64,000 nucleotides of DNA from Dysgonomonas mossii DSM 22836 (GTDB taxonomy: Bacteria > Bacteroidota > Bacteroidia > Bacteroidales > Dysgonomonadaceae), in assembly GCF_000213575.1 (NCBI RefSeq), contig NZ_GL892010.1:20438-84437 (forward strand). The letters run 5' to 3'. The notes beneath the pieces are model-generated. The model made no database searches. It was not told the origin of the DNA and saw nothing but the letters and a program-made list of their open reading frames with translations. Within the stretch, counting starts at the first letter, position 1. Every line of letters starts with the position of its first letter. Made by a program: the position numbers and the translations under genes. Positions 55,989 through 64,000 of this stretch are shown one piece after another.

Positions 55989-57017
55989 ATGTCCAACGAT
56001 AAAATCCAACCGACAAACAGCCAATTTATCCTGTATCAGGATGACAATGGAATAACCAATGTCAATGTCCGTTTTGACGGGCAGGATGTTTGGCTCTCAC
56101 AACAACAAATAGCCCTGTTGTTTGACACTACCCAGCAGAATGTCAGTTTCCATATTAACGGCATTTTAGACGAGGGCGAATTGCCGAAAGAAGCAACTCA
56201 CAAGTATTTCTTGTTAGTTCGTCAGGAAGGCAATCGGTCGGTAAAAAGACAGATCGAACATTACAATTTAGACATGATTATCGCTATCGGCTATCGCGTG
56301 AAATCACAGGTGGCAACACGGTTCAGACAATGGGCAACACAGCGACTGCACGAATATATCCAAAAAGGATTTACGATTGACGATGAACGCCTCAAAGGGA
56401 ATGGGAACCGCTATTTTCGCGAGTTACTGCAACGAATCAGGGATATACGTTCAAGTGAACGCAATTTGTATCAACAAGTGACTGATATTTATGCCACAGC
56501 AATAGATTACGATCCAAGAACCGATATGACGCGTCAGTTTTTTGCCACCGTGCAAAACAAAATGCACTATGCTGCCCATCAACATACGGCAGCGGAAGTA
56601 ATTTACGAGAGAGTAGACTCCGATAAGCCAATGGTGGGTATGACCAACTTCAAAGGGGACTACATAACCCGCGACGATGTCAAAATTGCAAAAAACTATT
56701 TGTCGGAAAAAGAATTGCAAGTCTTAAATTTATTGGTATCCCAATATCTTGATTTTGCCGAACTGCAAGCTATCGAAGAACATTCTATGACCATGCAACA
56801 GTGGATAGAAAAATTGGATAATATACTGTCGGTCGGCAATCGCCCCTTGCTTAGTAATGCAGGAACAGTTTCTCATAAACAAGCTATAGAAAAAGCAATA
56901 CAGGAGTTTGAAGAGTATCGCCGTAAAGAAATGCTGCAATACGAAAGCGATTTCGACAGGGCTATAAAAGAGTTGAAATCCCAAAGAAACGATAATACAG
57001 ACAATATATCGAAGTAG
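55989..57017 (+). CDS. RhuM family protein
   Basis: A 342-residue RhuM (virulence protein) homologue: VWLSQQQIALLFDTTQQNVS HTH-like start, YNLDMIIAIGYRVKSQVATR, RQWATQRLHEYIQKGF and a long helical C-terminus with ISEK-like KNYLSEKELQVLNLLVSQYL. RhuM genes often accompany type I RM loci; function unknown. Last gene of the defence operon and near the element's right end. Confidence 0.9.
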   Translation: MSNDKIQPTNSQFILYQDDNGITNVNVRFDGQDVWLSQQQIALLFDTTQQNVSFHINGILDEGELPKEATHKYFLLVRQEGNRSVKRQIEHYNLDMIIAIGYRVKSQVATRFRQWATQRLHEYIQKGFTIDDERLKGNGNRYFRELLQRIRDIRSSERNLYQQVTDIYATAIDYDPRTDMTRQFFATVQNKMHYAAHQHTAAEVIYERVDSDKPMVGMTNFKGDYITRDDVKIAKNYLSEKELQVLNLLVSQYLDFAELQAIEEHSMTMQQWIEKLDNILSVGNRPLLSNAGTVSHKQAIEKAIQEFEEYRRKEMLQYESDFDRAIKELKSQRNDNTDNISK

Positions 57018-57101
57018 ATTATCCAAATTTAAAATATTATTCTATCTTTGTCCCAAGCTAATCAACCTGCTCAATGCGGAGCAAATTGATGAAGTTAACT
57101 C

Positions 57102-57119
57102 GTTACTTATCCGTTACCT
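57102..57119 (+). repeat. Integrase arm-type repeat, right end copy 1
   Basis: GTTACTTATCCGTTACCT, consensus GTTAC-n5-CGTTACCT. Confidence 0.6.
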
Positions 57120-57182
57120 ATTCTGAATCCATTAGATTGCAAAGCGCTGATTCAGAAAAGAATATCCAAAAAGCATTGGTTT

Positions 57183-57200
57183 GTTACTAAATCGTTACCT
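57183..57200 (+). repeat. Integrase arm-type repeat, right end copy 2
   Basis: GTTACTAAATCGTTACCT, 81 bp after copy 1 in the same orientation. Confidence 0.6.
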
Positions 57201-57293
57201 ATTAAGAAAAATATTTTTCTAATCCACTTGTTTTCAATTGGTAATAATAATTACGATGCCTTGCAGTATGAAAAAAACACAAGAAAAGGTATA

Positions 57294-59927
57294 TTAAAAC
57301 CCCATTCCCAATTGCAACATAAAACGTTGATCGTCATTGGAATCGAAGAATGATAGTTTACCGGTAAACTCCTTAAACAGTGTTACCCAGAATCCACCAC
57401 CATACGAAGAGTGCCATTTATTCGAATCCTCGTGCGGATACCACACTCGCCCATAATCAACTCCTACGAATAAACCGTATTCAACGGGAGTGAAACTGTT
57501 CTTCAACTCACCCATATCCCATCTGAATTCGGAAAACTGATAAAATGATTGTTTACCCATAAAACGATTATCCCGGAACCCTCTTAACTCAGTTGTCGCA
57601 GATTGAAAAAAATCGTATTTATTAGAAAGCAGCACTTTGGTATTTACTTCTGTCGCAAAAGACAAATGACTTATCAAATGAATGTTTACACTCAAATTGG
57701 CTGTTGCATAAGGAACGTGACGCCCTCTATTTCCTATATTGAATATTCCTCCGGTAGACAGACTTATTTTGTATTTTGAGATGACATCATTTGTTTTCTT
57801 ATCCATCACATACCGTACGTTCAGATCGAGAAAGAATTTAGTGTCGAAAATATCATTGTTGTCATCATATATCTGATTAATATAACGGTCTCTGTTTTCT
57901 GGATTATCCACTTTGTCAATCTCTAATGAACTTGCAATATTAAATGTCTGGAATTTATCTATTTGATAATAAAATGCAGGTGTAACAGCATATCTTTCTA
58001 AATGTACTCTGTTAAATTTTTTATCTTCGTCTTTGTAGCCAGATGTTGAATTTCCATAACCGAAGAAGTTTGAAAAATAAGCAGGACTGCCGATAAATGC
58101 CGACAGGTGAAAACTTCTTCTTCCATCATAATCTGGAAAAATTCCCTGATAAGTAAAACCATTGATATAATCAAAACTAAGTTGGTGCCATTGAGTATAA
58201 GGAGTTCTCTTGAAACCATTCACCGTATAGGTAATAGATGTTCCCAGGTTAATACCCAGATCGGAATCATAAAGTCCGATGGGAGTAACCGATAGCTTTT
58301 TATGACTTAGTTTTTCATAATCATACTTTAATGCATTTTCTTCATTACGGGGATATATAATCTTTACGGGTGATGTATCAGCCAATCTTTGTTGTTGAGA
58401 CTGGGATTCATAAACTTTTACCTTACGGTTAGAAGTAAGATTATAGAGGTTTTCCCCTTTACCTCCGATTAGCAATGTTTTTATCCGGTTTGTTGGACGG
58501 TTTCCTTCAAATATGTCATTGCCTTCTAATCCGTAGACCCATATTTCCTTAGTCTGTTTAGTAGAATAATGCCGGTCAAAATATGGTTGGTCTGAATTTG
58601 AATTATAAATTTGAATGTGCAAATTGCCCATTTCATCTTCACCGAATATGAATCTATCATCATTATTCGTACCTGTAATCACAGGGGTTTTCTGCAATTC
58701 CAGATAATACCGATGCGTAATATTTTCTATTTGGTTACGACGGCTCATTAGTTTTCTTTTTATATCTTGCATGTTCTCATCCTGCACCTCTTCTGGTAAT
58801 GCTGAGAAAGCATTGTTTATCAACTCGTCTGACAAATGGATCTGCAAATATTTAGCTTGCTCCAACCAAGCGCTCTTATCACTCTTTGGGGTAAGAGCCA
58901 TATCTAATGCATAACCAAGAGTATTGAGTTTTTTTACATTATTTAGCGTCTCATCATAATTATTAATAAAGCCCAAACCCAACATTCTCAACAAAGGCTT
59001 AAATAAAATACCTTCTATTTTCGGATAAGCATGGTTTCGGTCAAGTACCATTGGTTCAAATATAATTGAATCACTCTTCAATGCCGTAATCCAACCCCAT
59101 GATTCGGGGATTTTGTTCCAGTCTCCAATCAGCATATCAAATAACCGCGTACGGATATAAAGTTGCTGATCTACATTATAAGTATCCCCTTTATGTAATT
59201 CTTCAAGAAGTTGTTCCACATTAGTAAATACCTTTTCTTGCTCGGTAAAAGGCAAACGTGTAATCGTTATCAGATTACCTCTGATATTGCTGCCGTCTGC
59301 AACAATATCTGTAGCTTCACCTGTTGATATATATGCAATATCATATCGATTAGAGATCAGGTCAACTTCTTTTGCCATAAGGTTGGAAGCAATGAAACCA
59401 TACGGATGAACAATAGTAAATGCTTCCGTAATAAAATCGCCTATATAAGTATCTTCTAAATCATCAATATCATAAACACTTTTAAAGAAACTCGAATTTA
59501 AGAAGCTGGTAGATCCACCAAGAGGACGCAGCAAATACAAGGATTCATTCTTATCTTTCAATACTAAGGTATGCAAATCCTTAAATTCTCTGAGAATGGA
59601 TAATCCTCCATATAAAGAATTCAGACTAATTGCTTTTACGCTTACCGCTTTATAATACAATGGTTCGTAATGCGTACCCCATAAACTATGATATAGAGAA
59701 CCATGTTCATTTCTCTTTTGCTCGTATATCGGTTTCTTTACAACATCACCTAACTGAATGGGAATAGAATCTCCCTTATTCTGTGCGTTTAAAGCAGTCA
59801 CGAAGAAGAGAGATAGAATGACTAAAAAATAAATTCTAATTTTTTTACGTAAAATGATCTTATGATAGGCTATTAAATAGTAAAAGGCACTTAATGATAT
59901 ATTTTTAAAAATATCTAATGGTTTCAT
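57294..59927 (-). CDS. Large BamA/surface-antigen-like outer membrane protein
   Basis: An 877-residue protein. A hydrophobic signal (IRIYFLVILSLFFVTALNAQ) ends near residue 48. A soluble N-terminal domain (about 50-560) is followed by a C-terminal beta barrel ending in MLQLGMGF, with the terminal Phe typical of outer membrane barrels. It resembles the Bacteroidetes surface-antigen/BamA-like family. Function unknown; likely host chromosome. I chose the ATG at 59927, though inner starts nearer the signal are possible. Confidence 0.75.
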   Translation of the reverse strand: MKPLDIFKNISLSAFYYLIAYHKIILRKKIRIYFLVILSLFFVTALNAQNKGDSIPIQLGDVVKKPIYEQKRNEHGSLYHSLWGTHYEPLYYKAVSVKAISLNSLYGGLSILREFKDLHTLVLKDKNESLYLLRPLGGSTSFLNSSFFKSVYDIDDLEDTYIGDFITEAFTIVHPYGFIASNLMAKEVDLISNRYDIAYISTGEATDIVADGSNIRGNLITITRLPFTEQEKVFTNVEQLLEELHKGDTYNVDQQLYIRTRLFDMLIGDWNKIPESWGWITALKSDSIIFEPMVLDRNHAYPKIEGILFKPLLRMLGLGFINNYDETLNNVKKLNTLGYALDMALTPKSDKSAWLEQAKYLQIHLSDELINNAFSALPEEVQDENMQDIKRKLMSRRNQIENITHRYYLELQKTPVITGTNNDDRFIFGEDEMGNLHIQIYNSNSDQPYFDRHYSTKQTKEIWVYGLEGNDIFEGNRPTNRIKTLLIGGKGENLYNLTSNRKVKVYESQSQQQRLADTSPVKIIYPRNEENALKYDYEKLSHKKLSVTPIGLYDSDLGINLGTSITYTVNGFKRTPYTQWHQLSFDYINGFTYQGIFPDYDGRRSFHLSAFIGSPAYFSNFFGYGNSTSGYKDEDKKFNRVHLERYAVTPAFYYQIDKFQTFNIASSLEIDKVDNPENRDRYINQIYDDNNDIFDTKFFLDLNVRYVMDKKTNDVISKYKISLSTGGIFNIGNRGRHVPYATANLSVNIHLISHLSFATEVNTKVLLSNKYDFFQSATTELRGFRDNRFMGKQSFYQFSEFRWDMGELKNSFTPVEYGLFVGVDYGRVWYPHEDSNKWHSSYGGGFWVTLFKEFTGKLSFFDSNDDQRFMLQLGMGF

Positions 59928-60031
59928 CTTATCATTTGTTCTAAATTCTGTTTTCGGGAAAGGCAATTAATAAATCATTAAAGATCCTAATAAAAGAAGA
60001 AATTACCTTTCAGACTTTCTTCTGATACAGA

Positions 60032-61114
60032 CTAATAAGCAGGGATAATATGCTCTACTTTCAGTTGATCAAACATTTTTCTGAAAGCAGGGAAGATATC
60101 TGTTTGGTTATCGATAAAACCAAATCGATGGATCTTTTGCGGATCAGACAGTATATTGTATGAATCATTAAAGATTAAATCACTTGAATACCAGTTTAAA
60201 GAACGGAGTAAAGATTTATTCTTGAGCTTATATTTTTCACAAATACCTCTCCATAGATCATCCCTGCTTTGCATATATAAAGCCAACGAGAAAACGTTAG
60301 GCCTTCCCGATAGTATACCAAAATATTTGCTTATTTGTACCCAAAGATCTTTCCATAGTATTCCATTCCCGCTTGTTATATTAAAGATCTCCCCTTTGCA
60401 TAACTTCCGGGACAGTACATATTGCATACTTTCCGTGAGGGTATCTAATGCGGTTAGAGCAATCCGGGAATTAAATTTTTCTTCACTGCCGGGAAAAGAC
60501 ATAGGCACACCTTCTTCCTTACAGAGTGTTGCATAGATTGCAATTTGAATTGCTATACCGGAAGGGTTGTCAATAGAGATATCGATTATTGTATTTGAAC
60601 GAAGCGATGTCCATCCCCATTTCTTATTGACGGACTCTTGTCTTAAAAACTCTTCTTCAGGGGTGTAAAGATGAAAAAACATACAAGGGGTAAATGGCAC
60701 ATATCTTTTTACAATAACTGGTTTAAGCACACTCATTTTCTTATCGTGCCTGATAGTTTCCTGGATAAATATAATGTGTTCGAGCCAAGGCGCTATTTTT
60801 TCTATTTCTGTTACTAAATTCAGGGACTCGATATTTTTCAAGGATCTATTATCGGATGTACCGAAGAAGATATGTGTAATCTCCTGTAATTTTTCCTGAT
60901 GAAGATCGATTGCATCTGTATTCAGGCAATCCAAGCGGATAAATTCGAATGTTCCTGTATAAGAAAGCTTTTGGGAAGATATTATGATAACATTCCAATT
61001 ACCGGTAGATTCCAGGCTAGTAGCTATATTATAACCTATGGTACTATTTCCTTCTGTAATTAAAGCTGTCTTCTTTTTCTGATTTGAAGACCCGATTCTT
61101 ATCCTTCCATTCAT
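60032..61114 (-). CDS. Divergent SDR of the PRISE (iridoid-synthase-like) type
   Basis: A 360-residue NAD(P)-binding short-chain dehydrogenase-like protein. It keeps the layout of the progesterone 5-beta-reductase/iridoid synthase group (FIRLDCLN, THIFFGTSDN, FTPCMFFHLYTPEEEFL, FNITSGNGILWKDLW). The glycine motif reads ITEGNSTIG, less regular than the usual TGxxGxxG, so cofactor binding may be altered. I use the ATG at 61114; one at 61201 would add 29 atypical residues. Confidence 0.75.
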   Translation of the reverse strand: MNGRIRIGSSNQKKKTALITEGNSTIGYNIATSLESTGNWNVIIISSQKLSYTGTFEFIRLDCLNTDAIDLHQEKLQEITHIFFGTSDNRSLKNIESLNLVTEIEKIAPWLEHIIFIQETIRHDKKMSVLKPVIVKRYVPFTPCMFFHLYTPEEEFLRQESVNKKWGWTSLRSNTIIDISIDNPSGIAIQIAIYATLCKEEGVPMSFPGSEEKFNSRIALTALDTLTESMQYVLSRKLCKGEIFNITSGNGILWKDLWVQISKYFGILSGRPNVFSLALYMQSRDDLWRGICEKYKLKNKSLLRSLNWYSSDLIFNDSYNILSDPQKIHRFGFIDNQTDIFPAFRKMFDQLKVEHIIPAY

Positions 61115-61547
61115 GCGCAATATATATAAACAACCTATAAAGGAACTAATTTCCCGAATATATTTTGTTATACATTTCTGATTATTAATTACATAATCCA
61201 CAGATTAACAAGCTATACCTATTTTTCAATTGTGTTCTTTATTCGAAAAACTGACATTAATGGGTATTCCTCGAGGTTCATGATAAAGAAAAAAATCTTA
61301 TTGATACCAACTCTTGCAAGATTATTCAATTTAACTCGAATTACTCATTAAATATCTGAATTTGAAATTATTTGAAACAATAAGGCTTAATTAATTGTTT
61401 ATAATAGTATAGTGTTCTTTTCTTCATTCTATATATCTACACCACTTTTCGCAGAATCTGATGTTTTTATAAGCCAATCATAAAATGAGATTGGAAAAAG
61501 AAGTTCAGTTACTCTCTTTTATCAAAAAACAAATAAATATTACCATT

Positions 61548-62117
61548 ATGAAAATATACATTAGACATATGGTAAGTCAACGATGCAAAATAGTGGTAAT
61601 ACAAGAGTTAAAGAAATTGGAACTCAATTATATTACCGTTGACTTAGGGGTTGTTAATCTTTCCACACATCCAACACATGAACAAAATATCCAGCTCAAG
61701 CTAGCCATGGCTAAAAGCGGATTGGAACTAATAGAAAACAGGAAGGATATAGTGATCGAGCAGATAAAAATAGCAGTCATAGAATCAATATATTATTCAG
61801 AAAATAAATTAAAGATTCCCTTTTCAACCTATCTAAGTAATAAATTAAACCTGAACTACACTTATTTATCTAATACATTTACAGAGTCGCAAGGCTTTAC
61901 AATTGCGCATTTCATCATTATGCATAAAATTGAACATGTTAAAGAACTCATTCAATACAATGAATTAACTTTTTCGGAAATTGCTTTCAAAATGCATTAC
62001 AGTAGTATTGGCCATTTATCAAACCAGTTTAAGAAAATAACAGGTACTACTTTATCATTTTATAAGATGCATGGTCAAAAAAGAGAAACCAATATTGAAA
62101 ACCTGTTAATTCTATAA
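61548..62117 (+). CDS. AraC-type transcriptional regulator
   Basis: A 189-residue protein of a Bacteroidetes AraC subgroup: a short ferredoxin-like N-terminal domain opening IYIRHMVSQRCKIVVIQEL, then two AraC helix-turn-helix units ending HYSSIGHLSNQFKKITGTTL. I use the ATG at 61548, which matches the subgroup start; the frame opens further upstream at 61485. Confidence 0.85.
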   Translation: MKIYIRHMVSQRCKIVVIQELKKLELNYITVDLGVVNLSTHPTHEQNIQLKLAMAKSGLELIENRKDIVIEQIKIAVIESIYYSENKLKIPFSTYLSNKLNLNYTYLSNTFTESQGFTIAHFIIMHKIEHVKELIQYNELTFSEIAFKMHYSSIGHLSNQFKKITGTTLSFYKMHGQKRETNIENLLIL

Positions 62118-62194
62118 TATTCAATTATAAACACATAAAGCAATAGGGGTATACCGCAAAATAGATAGCACTTCTAATGTTTTAAAAAAAAATA

Positions 62195-62332
62195 TTATTT
62201 AATTTTCAAATCATCTAATCCTTTTCTGTTTTTTTCTGCTCGTTTATTAGCCTTTTCCGCTCGCTTTTCTTTCAAGTTTTTTTGAGGAGTTTTTTTATCC
62301 GCCCGGTCTTTTCCTTTATCTTCTTTTGACAT
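62195..62332 (-). CDS. Tiny highly charged protein
   Basis: A 45-codon frame from the ATG at 62332: MSKEDKGKDRADKKTPQKNL and so on to LDDLKIK. Nearly all residues are K, E, R, D or small; it is probably disordered. Non-random charge pattern and clean start and stop argue for a gene. Function unknown. Confidence 0.5.
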   Translation of the reverse strand: MSKEDKGKDRADKKTPQKNLKEKRAEKANKRAEKNRKGLDDLKIK

Positions 62333-62558
62333 AACTATTAAAATATTAATTATATCCAAAGATGAGAATTATTAAATCCAATATTATTACATAAAAAGTA
62401 AAATGAGTTACATATTTTACATATTTACTGAATGACAATTATATTCTAATATCGATAATCTGTAAAACATGTAATTAATAAACGATTAGTTGTAATATAT
62501 CTGGGGTATAAGAGAACTACCTTTATGAACTAACACCTAATGTGTTAGACAAATTCAT

Positions 62559-63941
62559 ATGTCAATAAAAACAGTAAATCCAGCAACAAATGAAAAGCTG
62601 AAATCATTTGATGAAATGTCGAAAGATGAAATAGAGACTGTTATCAACCAGTCAGATATTACTTATCAGAGTTGGCGAAAAACAACTTATAAACAACGTT
62701 CGGAACTATTGCATAAAGTAGCACAAATATTACGAATAAGAAAAGAAAACCTTGCTGAACTAATCACTACCGAAATGGGGAAACTGATTGGTGAAAGTAA
62801 AGCAGAAATAGAACTTAGTGCGGATATCTTTGATTATTATGCTGAAAATGCTGAAAAATTTCTTGCGGATAAGATTTTAAGACCTAAATATGGAGAAGCA
62901 TTAATACGCTACAGTCCGATAGGAGTTTTACTGGGGGTACAACCTTGGAATTTTCCATTTTATCAGGTTGCACGTTTTGCTGCCCCCAACATTATGATAG
63001 GGAATACTATTCTTTTAAAACATGCTTCTAACGTTCCTCAGTGTGGAATAGCATTGAGCGAAATATTTAAAGAAGCAGGTGCTCCACATGGATTGTATAT
63101 AAACTTATTGATACCTGGCAACAAGATATCAAGGCTTCTTGCCGATGAGAGAATTAAGGGTGCTTCTCTGACTGGCAGTGAGCAGGCCGGAGCCAGTTTA
63201 GCAGAAGCTGCAGGAAAAAATATTAAAAAATCAGTCTTAGAACTTGGAGGTAGCGACCCATTTATAGTATTAGATGATGCCAATATCGATAAAACCATTT
63301 ACTGGGCAGTAATAGCCCGAATGAATAATACAGGACAGTGTTGTGTTGCTGCAAAACGTTTTATTATAATGGAGTCTGTCTATTTTGAATTTCTCAATAA
63401 GTTTAAAGCGGCTTTACTGGCCCTAAAAGTGGGGGACCCGATGGATAATGAAACGGAACTTGGGCCATTAGTAAGTGAAGAAGCTTTGACTAACTTATTA
63501 GATCAGATAAACAGATCGGTTAAAGCCGGAGCCAGAATAGAATTGGGTGGACGGCGTATAGATCGTTCCGGAGCTTATCTGGAAGCAACCATTCTTTCCG
63601 ATATAAATAAGAATAATCCTGTCTATTCTCAAGAGCTATTTGGTCCTGTTGCATTATTATTTAAAGTAAGAACTGTAGAGGAAGCAATTAGTCTGGCAAA
63701 TGACACTAGCTATGGGCTAGGTGCGTCAATTTTCACAAGTGATATAAGACAAGGGAAACTAATAGCTGATCAAATAGATAGCGGAATGGTTTTTATAAAT
63801 CATCCGACATGGACCCAAGCTGATTTACCATTTGGGGGAACAAAGCGATCAGGATATGGACGAGAATTATCAGAATTCGGTACTGAAGAGTTTGTCAATA
63901 AGAAATTAATCAGGACAAGCCTTTTAACCGATCCTTTTTAA
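62559..63941 (+). CDS. Aldehyde dehydrogenase, succinate-semialdehyde type
   Basis: A 460-residue NAD(P)-dependent aldehyde dehydrogenase. It has [19 protein letters not shown], the catalytic Glu in [20 protein letters not shown] and the catalytic Cys in [14 protein letters not shown], and ends near [17 protein letters not shown]. Sequence and length fit the short succinate-semialdehyde dehydrogenase group (GabD/Sad-like); the true substrate is not proven. Stands alone, about 60 bp from the window end. Confidence 0.9.
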   Translation: MSIKTVNPATNEKLKSFDEMSKDEIETVINQSDITYQSWRKTTYKQRSELLHKVAQILRIRKENLAELITTEMGKLIGESKAEIELSADIFDYYAENAEKFLADKILRPKYGEALIRYSPIGVLLGVQPWNFPFYQVARFAAPNIMIGNTILLKHASNVPQCGIALSEIFKEAGAPHGLYINLLIPGNKISRLLADERIKGASLTGSEQAGASLAEAAGKNIKKSVLELGGSDPFIVLDDANIDKTIYWAVIARMNNTGQCCVAAKRFIIMESVYFEFLNKFKAALLALKVGDPMDNETELGPLVSEEALTNLLDQINRSVKAGARIELGGRRIDRSGAYLEATILSDINKNNPVYSQELFGPVALLFKVRTVEEAISLANDTSYGLGASIFTSDIRQGKLIADQIDSGMVFINHPTWTQADLPFGGTKRSGYGRELSEFGTEEFVNKKLIRTSLLTDPF

Positions 63942-64000
63942 ACGAGGATATTCTGATAAAATTTCACTATAACCTAATTTTAGAAATTAATAAATAAAAA

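Larger units (their letters stand above)
57018..57293. other. Right end region of the mobilizable element
   Basis: Non-coding. It holds TATCTTTG at 57043-57050 and two arm-type repeats (57102-57119, 57183-57200). The host gene starts beyond 57294. The exact crossover point could not be fixed by eye. Confidence 0.5.

Overview
The window looks like a Bacteroidales chromosome (Bacteroides, Parabacteroides or Dysgonomonas-like). The signs are low GC, Bacteroidetes-only families (DUF3408, DUF4133/4134, DUF1896, DUF3945, DUF3876, RteC), promoter boxes of the TAnnTTTG type rather than TATAAT, and genes without strong Shine-Dalgarno sites. No rRNA, tRNA or CRISPR array was recognised. Two mobile elements sit in it, separated and followed by host or accessory genes.

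Positions 1 to about 26.9 kb are part of a large CTnDOT-type conjugative element. Leftward genes run traA (ParA), two DUF3408 genes, traD, traE, traF and traG, the last cut by the window edge. A rightward mobA-mobB-mobC block follows, then DUF3945, topB, DUF1896 and a giant methylase/helicase, and finally leftward HTH and RteC-like genes. The RteC-like gene is broken at an A8 run. Cargo sits in gaps of this backbone: a DUF5677-like gene between mobB and mobC, and after mobC an unknown gene, a HEPN-like/zinc-cluster gene, an HNH-like gene, a HEXXH metallopeptidase-like gene and an Nmad2 gene. A GNAT gene lies after topB. Several backbone genes share a GGGTC-GACCC hairpin plus CACTAAAAAAT leader.

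From 27 to 39 kb are single small genes and a leftward collagen-like lipoprotein/OmpA operon. Next to that operon lies a 320-bp segment bounded by perfect 21-bp inverted repeats and adjoining a tyrosine recombinase gene. The only good promoter in the segment points away from the operon, so this looks like a phase-variable promoter caught in the OFF state. After it comes an envelope module: a lipoprotein with two membrane spans, a small membrane protein, and a lipoprotein ending in an AHH-type nuclease domain. A gene broken by a TGA, two small membrane proteins and a WYL regulator follow.

From about 39.4 to 57.2 kb is an integrative mobilizable element. It has two tandem tyrosine recombinases, a short RhuM-like protein, HTH/DUF3876 genes, DUF3408, a relaxosome protein and a relaxase. 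Its cargo is one tightly spaced defence operon: an XRE regulator, hsdM, hsdS, a proteasome-like Ntn-hydrolase, hsdR, a Kiwa-like pair (four-span membrane protein plus DUF4868-like protein) and RhuM. Three copies of an 18-bp GTTAC-n5-CGTTACCT repeat mark its two ends.

From 57.3 kb to the end are ordinary genes: a large outer-membrane protein, a divergent SDR, an AraC-type regulator, a tiny charged protein and an aldehyde dehydrogenase.

All functions rest on motif and family recognition by eye; no database search was run.
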